From Tricholoma matsutake (taxonomy: Eukaryota > Basidiomycota > Agaricomycetes > Agaricales > Tricholomataceae): a DNA stretch of 64,000 nucleotides. Location of the stretch: positions 3,720,001 through 3,784,000 of the forward strand of contig AP026540.1 of assembly GCA_026075535.2 (NCBI GenBank). The letters run 5' to 3'. The notes beneath the pieces were generated by a model. It was not told the DNA's origin, made no database searches, and saw only the letters and a list, made by a program, of their open reading frames with translations. The position numbers were made by a program, and so were the translations under genes. The first letter of the stretch is position 1; every line of letters starts with the position of its first letter. Positions 55,037 to 64,000 of this stretch are shown here, piece after piece.

Positions 55037-56376
55037 TGATGATGCTCAACCCGGAAACCCAAACAAAACCTACTAAAAGGCTTTGGATGGTATAACACAA
55101 GTCAGAGGAAGGATGCAAGGCCCTCTAAATGTCACCTGTCAGACTGACCATCAAATAGTCATAAAACAACTGCTTGTCAAAGCAGTTCAAAGCTAAAAGA
55201 ATGTGTTTTGAGGACTTGCAATGATTTTTGAGATGCTGCAATATTTTTTGAGGTTTTTTTGGAGAAGGTTCAAGGATTTTAGAGTGCACAAATATGTTCG
55301 GATGCAAGATTGGGGGACTAGACGAGTAGTAGAAGCAAAGCAAAGGCAAATCGAGGGAAACGAGAGCAAAAATAGTGTAATGCGAGGAATTTCAAGGAAT
55401 TTCAAGGAAGTTTAGCATAAAACACCAAACTTCGGACTGAATAAGACTAAACTGAACTCTCAAATCACTGTGATCTGGGAGGAAGACAATGACTTTCTTG
55501 TTTTTCCTTGTATCTAGTACATCTTTTTATATAAAATAAAGAAAGTACCTAAAAAGGCTAGAGAACATGAGGCAAACATGTGGAAAACTCGAGGCAAAGA
55601 TAATAGAAGTATATCAGAACAATAAAGCGAGACTAGAAAGGGTGAATATAACACATAATGAAGAAATAATAAGAAAGAATAGCTAAAAGTGGACTGTCCT
55701 TGTTATAAATTGAATAAAACATCGGAAACTGCTTCGAGCAGATTGTATGTGTGCACATGGAGTCGAAATGTGTTCGAGATACTCAATATAGTGTCCCATG
55801 TGTCCAGCATGCATCTGAAGATTGTTTGAATAGGAAATACTGTGTCCAACAATGTTTTTCGAGGTTCAAGGTTTTTCAAAGATTTTCGAAGATTCTTCGG
55901 ACTTCATTCGTGGCCCGAAATTGGTGCAATATTGTTCAACAATGGTAGGGGATACGTCTGGCATGTGTGCGATGACCATTCGGATAGCGATATAGTGTCC
56001 GATGTCAATTTTCAATGTTTGATGATTTTCAAAGTTAGTCAAGGAAATATCAGACTTTGTTCGAAGGTCAATATCGCTGTGATATTGCTCGAAACTGGTT
56101 CGGAACCCATCGACGATGTTCCAAGTGTATATCCTGAGCTGTACGAAGGTCGGGGGAATTGCATTATAGCAGCCGAAGGCATACAAAGAATTTCGAGGTG
56201 TCATGAAGAATTTTGAAGTATTCTCGTGACTTTGTAGAGGTTCGTGGAGGTTCGTAGAGCTTCAGAGGAATTTGTATGGGTTCGTAGAGCTTTGTAGAGG
56301 TCTGTAGAACTTTATAGAGCTTTGACAATGATCTTAGATATTTTTTCTGAGCTTGAATGACAAGGTGGACCTATCA
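55037..56376. mobile_element. Long solo-LTR-like repeat, copy 2
   Basis: TGATGATGCTCAACCCGG...GACCTATCA, flanked by ACGT on both sides (55033-55036, 56377-56380), a 4-bp duplication. It lies in the gypsy 4 leader. It is longer than the copy at 46425-47616 mainly because of an internal partial duplication around 55930-56100. No coding capacity. Confidence 0.72.
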
Positions 56377-56539
56377 ACGTTCAATAATGGGTGATGTGTG
56401 TGTTCGCGAGAAGTAATGCAGTGGGATCACGTGCAGGAGGGCGTATTCCAAAAAAAGGGTAACATTGAGATGAGTGAATTAGATAGACCATGGGGAGGGG
56501 GGGGAGAGCGCGGACAGTTCATTCAACTTTAAAAAAAAG

Positions 56540-56713
56540 TGGAAGGATGTAGGGGCATCCAACACTAAAGGATATGCAGAACTAAAGTGGAACGAGGTAT
56601 ATTGTGGAGGTACTAGGATAAGACAAAAGACTGTACTAGATAGTGTGTACATAGGTCACCAAGTGGTCAGGTGACCATGTGTATTAGTAATCAGTTGTAA
56701 GAGCATTCTTACA
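56540..56713 (-). repeat. Gypsy 4 5' LTR
   Basis: 174 bp; partner 49725-49895. It has a 3-bp indel (GTGTACATAGG versus GTGTAAGG). Confidence 0.88.
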
Positions 56714-56914
56714 GTGTTATGGGTATCATGGTACCAGTCCCATGGTCCCATGTTTTATCAAATGACCTTGTTGATCAATGTCAACAACAACAACAATGGC
56801 TCAACAACAACAACAACTGCTACCAACATGCCCCCCTCATTCTAAATGTGAGTGGGGGGTGTTTTTTCTTCTAGGCAATGACAACAATGACCGCTACCAA
56901 CACACACCCCCCCC

Positions 56915-58944
56915 TCCATGGACGGACTTGTGCGATTAGCCAAGGCCTTCCCTGAGTTACCAACCAACAAGTTGGCTGACATACAGCAACATGTCGGCCC
57001 ATCCAGGCCAAAGGCTGCAAGGCCTTCGCCCACAGTCCACAGACCATCAAGATGACAGGTCCTAGTCCATGTTTGTCCCCCTCTGGGGGAGGAAACAAAT
57101 CCTGCTGACTTCCTAGACCAAGTCAGAGTAACCCTCGGACTGCACCACTCCAAGCTGGTGGCGCAGTCTGCATCAATTCATGCTGGGAACATCTCAGTAT
57201 CTACTGACATCGTGGCCTCTGAGGAGGACCTTCATTGTTTCAAGGAGGCTGCCCACAAGGCATTCTCCTTTGCGTTGCAAGTCGATGCGGCGCTACCCAC
57301 ATCCACATCGTACCTCAAATTGGTCGATGTGCCTTACATTGCGAACGACAAGGCTATCTCGCCTGATGTCATTATCGCTCACCTTGGGAAGTCAGGAATC
57401 TCCGACCTCACAGTGCTGCAAGTCCCTCCACAGGTAGTACACGACTCAAAGATGTCGGATACGTGCACCATGTATCTTAACATTGCTGACTCAGTCAGTG
57501 GTGCACGAGCAAAGGCTCTCATTGGGTGGGGTGTCCAATTTGGATGCTACGTTGCATACATTAGGGCAGCCAGGGCCAACCCTGGGCTCCTGCTATGTCA
57601 ACGCTGCTGGAAGTGGGGCCATCCCACCTCAGCATGCAGAGCTCCACAGATGAAATGCCCGATCTGTGCAGGACCTCACCACAAGGAGCACCATCGTGCA
57701 CTGGCGGGGTGTTGTAAGGGAAACACCAAGGTGAACCCTCCCATACCAGCCACCCCAGAGAGGGAGGCATGCCCACACCTGGCTAGGTGTATAAACTGCT
57801 GGAAAAACCATGCATCCGACGATCATCAATGCAATTTTTGGTGCCATCACTTTGACCATGACTGGATCAAAGCTCGCTATGATGAGGTGAGTGCAAGATG
57901 CATGAGAAATTGGGGTTACATGGACTTGTTACTGGCAGATCTCGTAGATGACTATGACTTGCTATTTATTCAAGAGCCTCCATGGCGACTTATCAGATAT
58001 GCCCCCTCTACCCACAACAGGGAGGGGGAAGAAGTCATCAGTGCACCAATGAGCCCCAATTGGGGCACCTTGGGCACAACTGGAACCTCCCAGCTCACCC
58101 ATATGGTCACTGGCCATGCTCCCTTAGGGGAATATTGCCATTGTTTCTCCCTTGACAGGGAATACCAATGTTGGTGCCTTGGCCCTGAGATACAAACTTG
58201 GGACCATGTACTACGTGTCTGCCCTGCAGTGGATCGCACCGATACTTGTGCAAGCCCAGACTCCGTCAAAGGCTTCTATGAATTCTTGGACATAAACCCT
58301 GCACTTGGGTCATTCACCCCACTAGCATGGGATCCAGGATAGGTTGTGCGTGCAGGGCATATGACCCTCATCTGGTCCTGGCTAGTGTGATTGGTATGTT
58401 GGTGGTGGCTGTAGAAGGCAGCTGATGAGTCCATTAACTCTCATAAAGGGAGCCTGCCCGCATTCAGGAGCGACTGTTGGGGCAGGGGGACACAACACCA
58501 GGTACTGGTTCAGGGAGGCGCCTGAGCACTTTCAAATCCATTTAGGTGCCCATCAAAAGTGTGCCCGGCACACTTTGGCAGCGTCTAAATTTTGGTCACA
58601 TGTTATGACAAATTTTTGTTGACTACACTTTCCTTTCCGAGCTGAGAGGCTCAGGTCAGGGTGGCAGTTTCCCCTAAATCTTGCACTCATACCCATGGAG
58701 TCTCAAGGGACACATCGTCAAGTCCAGGTTGTTGGTATGCCACCACTGGCAAATCCGTTTAATTGATAAAAGGGGCCTCCTTAGTAGTAATCACAGCTAT
58801 CCAGGTGGTTGGTGTGAAGATTAGCAGGGGGATGACTTGGATTGGGCATAGTGTACTTTGTTTGTATGTCTTTGCTGCGGACTGCATTCAGGCGCCACGT
58901 TATAAATTTTTGACCCAAAAGAAAGAAAGAAAAAAAGAAAAAAA
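56915..58944 (+). mobile_element. Internally deleted LINE (2030 bp)
   Basis: Ends in an A-rich tail (GAAAGAAAGAAAAAAAG) and is flanked by imperfect long duplications, ACCAACACACACCCC... on the left (from 56896) and ACCAACACCCCCCCC on the right (58945-58959), as expected for target-primed insertion. It contains a gag-like ORF, the first part of an endonuclease and the tail of an RNase H-type C-terminus, but no reverse transcriptase. Confidence 0.78.
56918..58342 (+). pseudogene. LINE ORF: Gag-like zinc-finger region fused to endonuclease start and C-terminal tail
   Basis: Frame starts at the ATG at 56918 (MDGLVRLAKAFPELPTNKLA), has one TGA at 57053, then is open for 394 codons from 57158. Three knuckle-like clusters occur: CQRCWKWGHPTSAC, CPICAGPHHKEHH and CINCWKNHASDDHQC. 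YDLLFIQEPPWRLIRYAPS is the start of an apurinic-type LINE endonuclease. About 12 residues later the sequence becomes LTHMVTGHAPLGEYCHC...CWCLGPEIQTWDHVL, the Cys/His motif found after RNase H in such LINEs. The missing middle would be the rest of endonuclease, RT and RNase H, about 3 kb, yet the frame is kept. Confidence 0.72.
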
Positions 58945-59440
58945 ACCAACACCCCCCCCTTGTTCTAAATGTGAGCGGGGGGTGTTTTTTCTTCTGGGCA
59001 ATGACGACGATGACTGCTACCAACACACCCCTGATCTGGGCAACAACAACAATGATGACCTTCTCCCTCGCTGCCAATGTGAGTGGAGGGGTTTTTGACT
59101 CCATTCTGGGTGACTACAACAACGATGGCAGGACTGGCAACTAACAAGAAAGGACACACCTCACCCCCAGCCTCACGAGCAACTGCTTGTGGATCACAGG
59201 TGGGCCAATGACAGGCAGCAGCAGCAATGAGGAGCAGTGACGACAATGAGTGATGACAATGAGTGATGACAATAACAGACGACAATGAGTGATGACAATG
59301 ACAGACGACAAGAAGGCACCACCCCCCTCTCTCGCTGCAAACACGAGTGGGGGGGGATTCTTATTCCATTCTCAGTGATGACAGGCCAGGTACCCCCCCC
59401 CCCTCGCTCTGAACGTGGGAGGGGGGGATTCTTATTATAT
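58945..59440 (+). repeat. GC hairpins with plus-strand T-runs and a GAGCA palindrome
   Basis: Hairpins near 58951-58990, 59060-59095, 59320-59355 and 59395-59430 (CCCCC...GGGGG stems with AAATGTG-type loops); the first two are followed by TTTTT on the plus strand. A sister hairpin is at 56835-56870 on the other side of the LINE. A CGAGCAACTGCTTG palindrome is near 59176. Repeats of GATGACAATGAGT lie at 59222-59310. Confidence 0.7.
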
Positions 59441-59568
59441 ATATTAATTTAGTGTAATTATATCAAAATACATATTTGTGTCAAAACCTGCGAATAACAA
59501 TGGGTAATCTGCTGAAACCCGTGGTAATACCATACCCCTAACCATGTGGGTACAGTGTTCATGGGTAC

Positions 59569-59985
59569 TAGTGAATAGCAGGGGTTACCCGCGGGTAAGT
59601 GACAGGTATGGGGTAATCAGCATGTAGCCTTTGTTTTTGTGATTCTAGCGCACTAATTTTTATACCAAATGGTCAAGATTTGGCCTAGATATGCTCATTT
59701 TAAATTTTAGCACCATAGCACAATATCTGATCTCACCCTGCTCCAATATTTCCAAAAAGTCACCCCAAAACTCCAAAACCTCGGATTTTGGATAATATTT
59801 TGGAAAGATTGGGCAGAGTGAGATCAGATGTTGTGATATGGTGCTAAAATTTAGAATGAGCATATCTAGGCCAATTCTTGACCATTTGGTATAAAAATTA
59901 GTGTGTTAGAATCACAAAAACAAAGGCTACATGCTAATTACCCCATACCCGTCACTTACTTGCAGGTAACCCCTGCTATTCACTA
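59569..59985. repeat. Long foldback (arms about 195 bp)
   Basis: The arm 59569-59762 is the inverted complement of about 59787-59985 with roughly 90 percent identity by eye, separated by some 25 bp. Example: TAGTGAATAGCAGGGGTTAC on the left recurs in reverse on the right. It lies at the right end of the probable hAT-like element and has no ORF. Confidence 0.85.
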
Positions 59986-60043
59986 ATGGGTACAGGTACA
60001 GGTATATGAAATTGTACCTGGGGGTTACCTGAGTCACACCCTA

Positions 60044-60240
60044 AGGATAAGGGTAAATGTTGACAAGTGGAACATAACCAAAATGGTAATAGCTGAGATG
60101 CAGTCTGGCTGATGCCAGACCACCAAACACTGCCACACCTCCCAAATGGGTATGGTATCACATGGTTCTGACATCTGATAGACCATACCTGTACCTGTAT
60201 ACACCAAGAGCTGGAAACTGCAGGGAAAACCATAACCATG
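60044..60240. other. Short gene-free stretch with GGTACAGG-type repeats
   Basis: Contains ATGGGTATGGTATCACATGG and CCATACCTGTACCTGTATAC, like MITE subterminal repeats; perhaps the 5' terminus of the hAT element whose transposase starts at 48630. Not resolved. Confidence 0.3.
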
Positions 60241-62701
60241 AGATACACTAAGAACACTAATGGCTAAAGTGTGCACAATGTAAATTTATGCAGGACTGCC
60301 CTCTTATCTGTGGGATGAATTCTACCTCATGGCTGCTCATTTACATGCCAAGACTACAACATGTTCTCTTGCAGGCGTAACACCTTGGAAATTATGGTAT
60401 GAGAGAAAACCTGACTACTCTTACCTCTGCAAAATTGGATGCAGGGTGTTTGTGCTTATCCCCAAGAAGGATAATCCCAAGATTTTTGAGTGATCAATTG
60501 AATGTGTCTTGGTAGGTTATGACTGTGCAATGGATAAGGTCCATAGTTCATATCATGTCAGATTCCTTGAGAGCCATGATGGCCATTTACCACCCCCACC
60601 CACTGTGTTAGAGGAGGATGGAAATATTGACTCCATTGGGAGCCAACCCCCATTACTGGGTCCCACCTTACAAAATGATGTTGATGATGAGTCTTCTCAT
60701 GATTCCACTGTCCCTGATACACATTCTCATAACACTGCCCCGCCAGTACCACCACCAGCCCAGTTGATATGTCAGTCAACCTGCATGCTGATACCCACTG
60801 AGAAGAATCCCAATGGTGGCCCTGCAGTTACCAGAACTGCTGCTGCCATGCGAGACTCTCTGGAAAGTGCTGCTTGGGTCAAAGAGGCATGGTGGGAGCG
60901 TTGGACTGCACTTGTCACTGCCAGATCAGATCATGTCCCAGATCAGTCCACCAATCATGATTGTCATGTCATGGAAGAACTTCACCAATCATTTCATAAT
61001 CTTGATCTGGGCGATCAGGGGCATCAACTTCAGGCCCTGATCTTGGAAATGGTGGATTTTGATCCAGAATCACTTCAATTTGAGGATGAGCTGAAAACTT
61101 GGGATGAGGCCAAGAGCTCAGCCAATGCAGCGTGTTGGGAACATGGATACTGCAATGAATTGAACTTGTTGAAGGAGATGGGAGTCTATAAGTTGATACC
61201 TCAGTCTGAGGTTCCACCAGGGAAGCATATTAGATGTGGGAAACCTGTCTTCCACATCAAGTGTGATGAAGCTAGCACCGCTATTAGGTGGAAGGTACAC
61301 CTTGTTTTCAGAGGTCATGAGCATATTTATGGCAGGGACTACACTAAAACCACCTCACCAACTGCATGCATGGAATCTTGGTGAATTCTCTTACACATCG
61401 CCGCCTCTCTTGGATCAGATGCACAACAAATTGATATAAAAACTGCTTTTCTCTATGGCTTACTCCCGGATGACAAAATTTAATATATGCAGCAGCCTAC
61501 AGGATTCGAGGAGCCAGGCAAGGAGGACTGGGTTTGGCAGCTCCAGCATGGCCTGTACAGTATGAAGCAGAGTGGACATATTTGGAATCAGACTCTCAAT
61601 GCACAGATGCTCAATTGGGATTCACCCATCTTTTTTGCGAATCCTGTATTTATTACTGCAAAACTGACACTGGTGCGATAATTGCTGCTGTCCACATTGA
61701 CAATTATTTAGCCATCACCGACTCCAAGGATGAAAATGAGTGTTTTAAAAACCAAATGTGCGAGGTATGGACTATATCCAAATTGGGGACAGCACACTTT
61801 ATTATGGGTATTGCTGTCACTTGGGACTGGGATGCACATACTGTAGCGCTCTCACAAACTGCACTTATTGACAAAATTGTGGAACAGTTTGGTCAAAAGG
61901 ATGCTCACCTAGTTTCTGCTCCCCTAGAGCCTGGTTCAAAACTATGACACCCTGATCAGCAAACCATGTCGCTGGATGCCAGGAATGCCCTTGCCAAACT
62001 CCCTTACTGCTCTCTTATTGGATGTTTGCTTTACTTGGCAATATCTACTCATCCCAATATTTCTTATGCAGTACAACAGCTCTCTCAGTATCTCAACTCA
62101 TACTTGCTTGAGCACTGGAATGCTGCTATATGGCTGGCTCGATACCTAAAGGGAACTAGAGACCTGAAGCTTCATCAGGGTGGTTGTCTTCCCATTATCT
62201 TGTGTACTTATAGTGACTCCAACTGGGCTAATTGCCTCAACACTTGTCATAGTGTTGGGGGCTACATATGCTCCCTTGGCTCAGGTGCAGTGTCTTGGGC
62301 AGCATGCAAACAGAAGGTTGTGGCAGCATCTACTTGTGAGGTGGAATACATTGCAGCATTTGAGACTGCAAAGGAGTGTATATGGTTGCGTACTCTACTA
62401 CACGCTATTGACTTTCATCAAAATTCCCCTACCACTATTTTTTGCGACAACAACACTACCAAGACTTTATCCAAGGACCCATTAATTCACTCTCGTGTTA
62501 AGCACGTCAACATTAAATATCACTTTCTGCATGAGCGCATCCAATCAGGTGACCTCACTATTGATTATGTCAACACCTGTGATAATGTCGCTGACATGTT
62601 TACAAAGGCCTTGGACCCTAAACATTTTGTCTTTCTTCAAAACTATCTTGGACTATGTTAATGTGATTCCATGCGAGGAGGAGTATTCACAGTGAGGAGG
62701 A
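60241..62701 (+). pseudogene. Copia 3: 5'-truncated integrase end, reverse transcriptase, RNase H
   Basis: Same family as copia 2. Starts within the integrase C-terminal part (YLWDEFYLMAAHLHAKTTT), then the linker (ECVLVGYDCAMDKVHSSYHV), RT (WKVHLVFRGHEHIYGRDYTK, YSMKQSGHIWNQTLNAQ) and RNase H (CTYSDSNWANCLNTCHSVGG, CEVEYIAAFETAKECIWL, DMFTKALDPKHF). The active site reads VHIDNYLA, so Asp is replaced by Asn. TGA codons lie near 60491, 61382 and 61945, a TAA near 61482, and a frame change near 61620. Gag, protease and most of the integrase are missing. Confidence 0.88.
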
Positions 62702-62836
62702 GTGTTGAAATTGCACCGTGAGTCTCGCTTTTGATGCATTTGATGCGTGTGCTATTTTTAGCATTCCCTTTGATACGCGTGGTCGATCCGTGGCACAGTT
62801 CCCCCTTGTCTCATCTTCATTCATACCTGCCCTTTG
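62702..62836 (+). repeat. Copia 3 3' LTR, interrupted
   Basis: Starts TGTTGAAATTGCACCG after the purine run GAGGAGGAG and is cut at 62836 by the second copia 1 copy; the last five bases CTTTG should be the target duplication. Confidence 0.7.
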
Positions 62837-64000
62837 TGTTGAAATTAATCCCAGTGATGCATGCTGTATACATGAGGCAATACATGCAGCATACGCATGT
62901 TACTGCGCTTACTGCGCATACATGCGGTAAACACATTCCTGAGTCATGTGACGTCCTTATTATTATGTATATAAGGAGAACCTGTACCATAGTAGGAATA
63001 CAGTGTTCTTACCTCTGCTAACCCTAGCTGTAAGTCTAAGTAAACCCCAGGTAGGTTGTAAGGAACATGTTGTCTCTTCCACTGTGCAGCGTATATAGTC
63101 TGCTCCAACAGGTTATGGGCCCTGCTGGGCACGTCGCAAACGCGCCTTAATTGGCTGCGAATGACGTTGACTTCATTGTCTCCAAATTATAACCTTGCGC
63201 TCTTCATGAGCTGCATTGTGCTCCCTGCGAGCTGCACATAAAACCTAGGTTGACTAGGGTTAACCACTCTGAAGGAGTGTTTTCTACTGAGAACGTTAAA
63301 CGTGTTTTATTGAGTAAAAAGACTGATTGAGCGCTTTTAACAGCTGCCACCACAAAATCATGTCTTCAACTCTTGAGAAACTTGTTCAAACTTTCGATGG
63401 ATCAAATTACATTCAATGGGCCGACTCAATGAAGGCGTGGCTCAGGTCTCAGGGCCTCTGGCAAATAACTAGCGGGGCGGAGCAAAAACCGCCCCCGGCG
63501 CCTCCCTTGACGGTGACGAACGCTACTTTGGTAGCGGATGCTAATGCCAAGCTCCAGACCTGGAGCAACAAAAATGACCAGGCCATTGGTAGCCTAGTGC
63601 TCCGCCTGGCCCCCTCCATTCGGCAGCATGCCAACTCAAAGGACACTGCTGAGGAGGTGTGGGATCTCATCCGCACCGATTATGGTGTGGACGGCCCCTC
63701 CCAAGTCTTTGCGGACTTTAGGTCCACAATAGTGATCAAGATCCCGGCTGCAAACCCCGCACCGGAGATTGCTAGAATGGCAGACAAATTTGAGCGCCTT
63801 ACGGCTGCTAACATCGCCATCCCCGAGCTAGTGCAAGCAATGATTCTACTTGCTGCGATGCCGCGCGAGTACGATTCCTTGTCCGCAATGGTCCTTAACA
63901 TGACCGCTACTAGCACCTTGACATTTAAACATGTCAAGGACTCCATTGTCGCTGAAGCCTCAAGGTGCACAGCAGTAGGAAAGCCCGCTGGCCAGCCTCA
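62837..64000 (+). mobile_element. Copia 1 family, second copy, cut by window end
   Basis: The 5' LTR 62837-63110 (274 bp) lacks one 33-bp unit present in the LTRs of copia 1. The primer-binding site GGTTATGGGCCC follows at 63111. The leader matches copia 1 closely. Confidence 0.92.
63360..64000 (+). CDS. Copia 1 family Gag, partial at window end
   Basis: Open from an ATG at 63360 (MSSTLEKLVQTFDGSNYIQW) to the window edge, 213 codons, without stop. It corresponds to residues 1-213 of the copia 1 polyprotein with a modest number of replacements (for example SVFSDF versus QVFADF-type changes). It would form the element particle. The rest lies outside the window, so its integrity is unknown. Confidence 0.9.
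   Translation, partial: MSSTLEKLVQTFDGSNYIQWADSMKAWLRSQGLWQITSGAEQKPPPAPPLTVTNATLVADANAKLQTWSNKNDQAIGSLVLRLAPSIRQHANSKDTAEEVWDLIRTDYGVDGPSQVFADFRSTIVIKIPAANPAPEIARMADKFERLTAANIAIPELVQAMILLAAMPREYDSLSAMVLNMTATSTLTFKHVKDSIVAEASRCTAVGKPAGQP

Larger units (their letters stand above)
49725..56713 (-). mobile_element. Gypsy 4: full-length chromodomain gypsy element with very short LTRs
   Basis: LTRs 49725-49895 (171 bp) and 56540-56713 (174 bp), TGGAAGGATG...GCATTCTTACA, flanked by GTGTT (49720-49724, 56714-56718). On the minus strand: gag, protease/RT/RNase H, integrase and chromodomain. A long LTR-like repeat (55037-56376) is inserted in the 5' leader. At least nine TGA codons interrupt pol. Lineage differs from gypsy 1-3 (distinct gag and RT box WA after YLDDIII). 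Confidence 0.93.
49607..60043. mobile_element. Probable large hAT-like non-autonomous element containing gypsy 4 and a LINE
   Basis: The left end reads TAAGGCTTGACTCGGGTA and the right end, inward, TAGGGTGTGACTCAGGTA (about 14 of 18 alike). The flanks AGGATAAA (49599-49606) and AGGATAAG (60044-60051) match at 7 of 8. After removing gypsy 4 and the LINE about 1.4 kb of non-coding sequence remains, with GC hairpins, a GAGCA palindrome and a long foldback. The pairing of the two ends is inferred from partial matches and is less certain than for the other elements. Confidence 0.45.

Overview
The window looks like a transposon graveyard from a filamentous basidiomycete, most likely an Agaricomycete. 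The basis is the short (50-70 bp) spliceosomal introns in a hAT transposase relic, the chromodomain-bearing Ty3/gypsy elements, several Ty1/copia elements, and gag/retropepsin fragments of a type I know from Agaricomycetes. The exact species is not determined. No ordinary host gene is certain; the only candidate is a small three-exon gene at 14017-14520. Almost everything else is mobile DNA, nested several layers deep, and most insertions can be delimited by target-site duplications (TSDs).

Layout. 1-4297: a minus-strand gag/retropepsin relic cut by two non-coding TIR elements (right arm at 1-303; complete copy at 669-2585, TSD CTGCCTGC). 4298-4948: a solo LTR and the end of a hAT-like element. 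4951-13839: minus-strand gypsy 1 (TSD CTAGC), itself hit by a solo LTR (6686-7522) and a MITE (7611-8329), and carrying an antisense ORF. 14017-14520: possible gene. 14891-27463: minus-strand copia 2, split by plus-strand gypsy 2 (16576-24662, TSD TTGAC). 27791-31585: 5'-truncated gypsy 3. 31875-48630: one minus-strand hAT transposase gene broken by five insertions, the largest being a TIR element (32927-43816, TSD GTTGGTGG) that holds copia 1 (34255-40014, TSD GTGGT) and another TIR element (40138-43354, TSD GCTGGCAG). 48879-49444: solo LTR. 49607-60043: probable hAT-like element containing gypsy 4 (49725-56713, TSD GTGTT) and an internally deleted LINE (56915-58944). 60241-64000: truncated copia 3 and the start of a second copia 1.

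The best candidate for something undescribed is the non-coding TIR family (1-303, 669-2585, 32927-43816, 40138-43354). Each element makes 8-bp TSDs and has a Pol III-like box A/box B head in each arm, both pointing outwards. The core holds three recurring kinds of inverted repeat: GC hairpins followed by T-runs, GAGCAGTTGCTC palindromes, and GGGCCCAAA...TTTGGGCCC palindromes that directly abut intron-like sequences on the minus strand. The same modules occur in hAT-like elements with different termini, so they seem to move between families.

A second window-wide pattern concerns decay. Nearly every nonsense codon in the pol genes is TGA, mostly where the family has arginine. This fits loss of methylated CpG (CGA to TGA), and gypsy 2 keeps one reading frame for over 5 kb despite many such stops. 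Gypsy 2 also carries two unusual ORFs after pol, one with cysteine/histidine clusters and one with a membrane segment.
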